Origin: Daldinia sp. FL1419
Taxonomy: Eukaryota > Ascomycota > Sordariomycetes > Xylariales > Hypoxylaceae
NCBI GenBank assembly: GCA_025201765.1
Contig: MU623411.1
Location: forward strand, 120,243 to 184,242
Reading direction: 5' to 3'
DNA: 64,000 bases
In this document: in pieces, positions 60,569-64,000 of the stretch
Layout: every line of letters starts with the position of its first letter
Position numbering within the stretch: the first letter of the stretch is position 1
The notes under the pieces: model-generated
Seen by the model: the letters and a program-made list of their open reading frames with translations, nothing else
What the model was told of the DNA's origin: nothing
Databases searched by the model: none
Program-made: the position numbers and the translations under genes

Positions 60569-61575
60569 ATATTTTATTTTTCCTGGTTTAATTTTCCTTA
60601 TTTTTGTATTTTATTTGTATTTATTTTTTTGGCATGGCTATGGCTATGGCTATGGATGTCTATGGTGACTGCTATGTTAGGAGGTGCTAGGGGGTCTGGT
60701 GGTACAGATGGTGGTGTGCCTGTGCGCCGTATGATGAGATGTAGATATACCGTGGGTAAAACAAGGATCTAGAAAGGAGGGGAGAGAAGAGAAATTTGGT
60801 GTCGGGATAGATTAGACAGATATTTTACCTTGCAAGAGCCGCGGGATGAAGAATCGGTACGGGAGTAATGAAGAGTAAATAAAGTAAGAGATCTTCCAAG
60901 CCTCGTTGCAGCCAAGATATTTGATATTTTTTTTTTTTTTGGATCTTTGGATCAATATACGTATCTTCATAGGGACATAGCCGTCGTCTAATTTGTTAAA
61001 CATGCGCTTCGTAACAACCAATTCGGAGAAAAAAGAGACGTTCCTCTACTCTACCCCCATCTTCTTTTCTACCGCCAACCATCCCATCCATGCGTTCCAT
61101 CCATCTCCGATTTTTTTCGTTTCTTTTTTTATCCCTCACCCCCTTTCTACCAACGCCAAAAAACCTGAACTTTGGTTTCGAAATGCTTCCAACGCAACCG
61201 TTCATTAGGATATCTAGCAGGCTAACATGGAACAACAGGTTGGTAAATCCGTACCTATCCACTCCCCCTCTTGATTTAGGAAGGCGGGCACGGGCAGTTG
61301 GATTTTTGTTTGTTTTCTTTTCTATATGCACCGTTTGACGTTGACATTCGCTTGGTCACTGCCACAACCCTACATGTCGCATCTGCCTCGTCAATAACCA
61401 AAAAGGAAAGAAAAAAAAAGCAATGGTGGCAGTCGGACCGACAAATCGAAAGTGGTTCCGTTTTTTATGCTACGCGACAGAGACGTTATGTAGCTACCTG
61501 CTAGCCAGCGAAATCTAGGTAGCAGTAATAGCTATATATACATAGTACTACTACGGCTCTTCTTTTTTTGGTTGT
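60569..61575. other. Convergent intergenic region
   Basis: Includes an ATGGCT hexamer repeat at about 60634-60653 and T-rich runs near 60927-60940. Overlapping open frames at 60993-61338 are in low-complexity pyrimidine-rich sequence and are not called. Confidence 0.5.
60634..60653. repeat. ATGGCT hexamer tandem repeat (about 3 copies)
   Basis: Short run in the 3' flank of the DUF7053 gene. Confidence 0.7.
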
Positions 61576-62547
61576 TTATTTCGCCTCGTCGGCCCAGACG
61601 TCATAGCCGAACGTGTCCTTCATGTTGACGAAGCGGGTGTGACGACCCTTAGCGACGCTGTTGATGGCCTCGAAGTCGGCATCAGAGATTTCCGGGACTT
61701 GGAAATTGCTCTCGATGCGCGAGGGCGTGGAGCTCTTGGGGAGCACGACGTAGCCGCGGCGGATGCCCCACGCGAGCAGTACCTGGGCCAAAGTGTGGCC
61801 GCTGCAGTCGGCGACCTCGTTCAGGGTTTTGTTGGTGCGTACCTTCTCGCCTGTGTTCGGAACCTGGTCTTGCGAACCCAGGGGAGAGTAGGCGGCAGGT
61901 AAGATATCGTTTTGATGGCAGAAGTCGATAAGTTCCTGGTTGGGCAGGAAAGGGTGGATTTCAATCTGGTTGACTGCCGGCTTGACCTTGGCGAATTGTA
62001 GCAGCTTCTTCAGCCCAGGAATTGTCCAATTGGAGACGCCGATGGCACGAGCCTTCTTGGCTTCGTACAGCTCCTCCATGGCACGCCATGTCGGCTCCGG
62101 GTTTTCTGTGAGCTCCTTCTTGATGATGTACTTGCCGTCCGCGCCAATCTTGGGCATGTAGTTGTCATCACGCTCGGCAGCAATAGGCCAGTGAACGAGG
62201 AAAAGGTCAACGTAGTCGAGGCCGAAGTTCTGGAGCGAGTTCTCCAACGACCACTTAACCTCATCAGGCTCGTGTAGGTGCTGCCATACCTTGGTGCAGA
62301 TGAAGATATCCTCACGCTTCACAGACTTGTTCTTTGCGAGAAAGTCGCGGAGAGCCTCGCCGACCTCGGCCTCGTTCTTGTAGAACCAGGCGCAGTCTAG
62401 GTGTCGATAACCGACCTCCAAAGCAGTAGTAACTGCCTTGTATGTCTCACCCTTGGCACCTTCATTTGCAAAGGTGCCAAAGCCGATGGCGGGAATCTTG
62501 ACTCCGTTGTTTAGAGTGAAAGTCTTTTGATTTGTTGGAGTAGCCAT
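61576..62547 (-). CDS. Aldo-keto reductase (GCY1 / glycerol dehydrogenase type)
   Basis: Uninterrupted frame of 323 residues from the ATG at 62547 (MATPTNQKTFTLNNGVKIPA). The frame stays open 39 codons further upstream with another ATG at 62664, but family length and the typical opening favour 62547. All four catalytic residues of the AKR fold are present: D51, Y56, K86 and H119 in LVHWP. GVSNWTIPGL, QIEIHPFLPN and the NADPH-binding LPKSSTPSRIESN also fit. Such enzymes reduce aldehydes and ketones with NADPH; closest by character are fungal glyceraldehyde/glycerol and related sugar reductases of the AKR3 group. Cytosolic. The exact substrate cannot be deduced. Confidence 0.93.
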   Translation of the reverse strand: MATPTNQKTFTLNNGVKIPAIGFGTFANEGAKGETYKAVTTALEVGYRHLDCAWFYKNEAEVGEALRDFLAKNKSVKREDIFICTKVWQHLHEPDEVKWSLENSLQNFGLDYVDLFLVHWPIAAERDDNYMPKIGADGKYIIKKELTENPEPTWRAMEELYEAKKARAIGVSNWTIPGLKKLLQFAKVKPAVNQIEIHPFLPNQELIDFCHQNDILPAAYSPLGSQDQVPNTGEKVRTNKTLNEVADCSGHTLAQVLLAWGIRRGYVVLPKSSTPSRIESNFQVPEISDADFEAINSVAKGRHTRFVNMKDTFGYDVWADEAK

Positions 62548-62890
62548 GTTTGACAAGAAGGACTTGAGACGCGGCTTGTGAAGTTGACTTGGATGTGGTC
62601 TTCGATTGTGATGGAGGGCTATGGAGGGATTGAGAGAGTTAATGAGTAGGTTTATGCGAGACAATTGCGTCAGGGAAGAAATTATTCAAAAATTATTCAA
62701 AGGCGGTAAATAAGAATGTCTATCAATGCTGGCAACTGGAAGGAAATACTCGGGTAGCGTAAAGACCAAGCAAAAGTAAGGCAAGTTCCCAAAGTTGTAT
62801 ACCCGTAAACGGCCGGTTTGGTTCGAATTTAGTAAGTTTATGGGGTTTGTTCGGATTGCTTGAAATTGTATAGTCCCAAAATAATGTTTC

Positions 62891-62917
62891 CATGTATTCC
62901 ATGTATTCCATGTATTT
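62891..62917. repeat. Tandem 9-bp repeat CATGTATTC x3
   Basis: Three copies, the last ending in T instead of C. Confidence 0.85.
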
Positions 62918-63283
62918 CGAGCAATTCCCACATATGTGCATGCATGTATAGTGTATATAGTATAGTACGTATGTAGTATACTATGTAAGTGTCTAACCAC
63001 ACAATGCTGCACCATTGCATCATTGTCGACAAGTCGCTTGGTTCGTTTACTACCTAGATGCCCCTGACTCAGCGGGAAAAGAAAACTTTTCGCTTTCGAA
63101 GCCGTCGGTTTCACTTTCAGCCTGATCAGCCTTTACGGATCCAGTTGTTTGCAGAGACAGTTGGCACCTCGTCAGCGAAAGCCACCCTTCAGTTCTGATT
63201 TTGGTCGCCTTTGATATCCATCAATGACATGTGAAGTGGGTCAAAGCGAGTGACGACAGACATGGATACCAATAATACTTACG

Positions 63284-63323
63284 ATGATACAATGATACAA
63301 TGATACAATGATACAATGATACA
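63284..63323. repeat. Tandem 8-bp repeat ATGATACA x5
   Basis: Five perfect head-to-tail copies. Confidence 0.9.
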
Positions 63324-63879
63324 TACGAAAAGTATATTTATAAGGTCCAGTCGGGCCATGTCCATGGAGTATGGAAAGAGGTACCTACGTACCAATGTAC
63401 ACCACATACGTACGTAGTACCTAGCGTTAAGGTGATGAAAGTGATTAAGAAGAAAAAGGTGATAAACAATGGAGTCCGGGTGATAAGAGCAAGGGTCTAC
63501 TGCAATGCTGTAATGCAGGCGGCTCGTCTATGACTGCCCGTTCCAAATATTGATGCTTTGGTCGGCTTTATCGGCTTGGTATCGTTGGATACAAATACTC
63601 ATGTACTAATGGTGTACTAATGTAGGAGGGAAGATCCATGGGTCCTCTGATGCAAGTTAGGGAAAGTTAGGGATGTAGAGCTGAGGGCGGTCAGGGACGT
63701 GCCCTATCGAGAATAACCTAATGGTTTAATGGGCTTACGTTAGGTATGGTATACTAATGTACATGGGTACGTACTTGGAGTGCGCTGGTACGGAGGGGGA
63801 CTTTGGGAACGCACCGGTAAACATTTTATTCTGGCGTCTGTGGCGTCACCTATCAAATTGTCTTGCTTGCAACGTAAAC

Positions 63880-63880
<1 letters not shown>

Positions 63881-63918
<38 letters not shown>

Positions 63919-64000
63919 AAAAATAAAAAAAAAAAAAAATAATAAAAAAAAAAAAAAAAAAAAAAAAAAAACAAAAAAATAAAAAAAAAAAAAAAAAAAA
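63881..64000. repeat. Poly(A)-rich tract at the window end
   Basis: About 120 bp of nearly pure A with scattered G, C and T. It may be a true low-complexity tract or an assembly edge artefact. Confidence 0.9.

Larger units (their letters stand above)
62548..63880. other. Intergenic, upstream of the aldo-keto reductase
   Basis: No coding frame with protein character. Holds two short tandem arrays (62891-62917 and 63284-63323) and an AGGTACCT palindrome at 63379-63386. Confidence 0.55.

Noticed and set aside
62548..62664. Upstream start of the aldo-keto reductase giving 39 more residues
   Set aside because: The family opens at the MATP-type start; the extra segment lacks conservation cues, although a targeting role is not excluded.

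Overview
The window reads as nuclear DNA of a filamentous ascomycete (Pezizomycotina, most likely a Sordariomycete). The grounds are short introns of about 45-120 bp with GTRNGT-type donors, CTRAY-like branch sites and YAG acceptors, intron-bearing nuclear tRNA genes, fungus-restricted families (DUF7053, DUF7025-AAA, Zn(II)2Cys6 regulator remains) and long AT-rich gene-poor intergenic stretches. Species cannot be named from the sequence alone. Exon joins given here were worked out by eye from reading frames, splice motifs and family similarity, not from transcripts.

Layout. 1-330: 3' end of a secreted-type lipase. 1.0-1.75 kb: frameshifted relic of a fungal RNA-binding-like gene. 3.8-5.9 kb: DUF7025/AAA+ ATPase. 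6.7-8.5 kb: FAD oxidoreductase fused to a Rieske domain, convergent with an M16 metalloprotease (8.75-11.98 kb, YOL098C/mug138 type). 13.85-16.65 kb: seven-exon ZW10 tethering/kinetochore protein. 17.6-18.2 kb: TMEM14-like membrane protein. 19.4-20.4 kb: basic fungal protein of unknown role. 20.4-27.0 kb: gene-poor, repeat-rich. 27.0-30.6 kb: Crb2/Rad9-like BRCT checkpoint mediator. 31.6-32.3 kb: small secreted cysteine-containing protein. 34.75-36.2 kb: ornithine decarboxylase behind an unusually long ATG-free leader. 37-47 kb: gene-poor block with a decayed Zn(II)2Cys6 transcription factor and two intron-bearing tRNA genes (Pro-AGG, Leu-AAG). 47.3-50.3 kb: CYM1 presequence protease. 51.5-53.6 kb: taxilin with an open in-frame extension past its stop. 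54.2-58.1 kb: divergent LTV1/LSG1 pair. 60.0-60.6 kb: DUF7053 protein. 61.6-62.5 kb: aldo-keto reductase. The window ends in a poly(A) tract.

Functional themes are mostly housekeeping: ribosome subunit maturation (LTV1 for 40S, LSG1 for 60S, sharing one promoter), membrane traffic (ZW10, taxilin), mitochondrial proteolysis (CYM1), polyamine synthesis (ODC) and DNA-damage checkpoint signalling (BRCT protein). Accessory flavour is limited to the lipase, the secreted protein, the redox enzymes and the two pseudogenes. No transposon, CRISPR array or complete secondary-metabolite cluster was recognised. The points that most deserve a second look are the ATG-free ODC leader, the taxilin extension, the tryptophan motifs in ZW10, the dispersed AGGTACCT palindromes and the two decaying genes.
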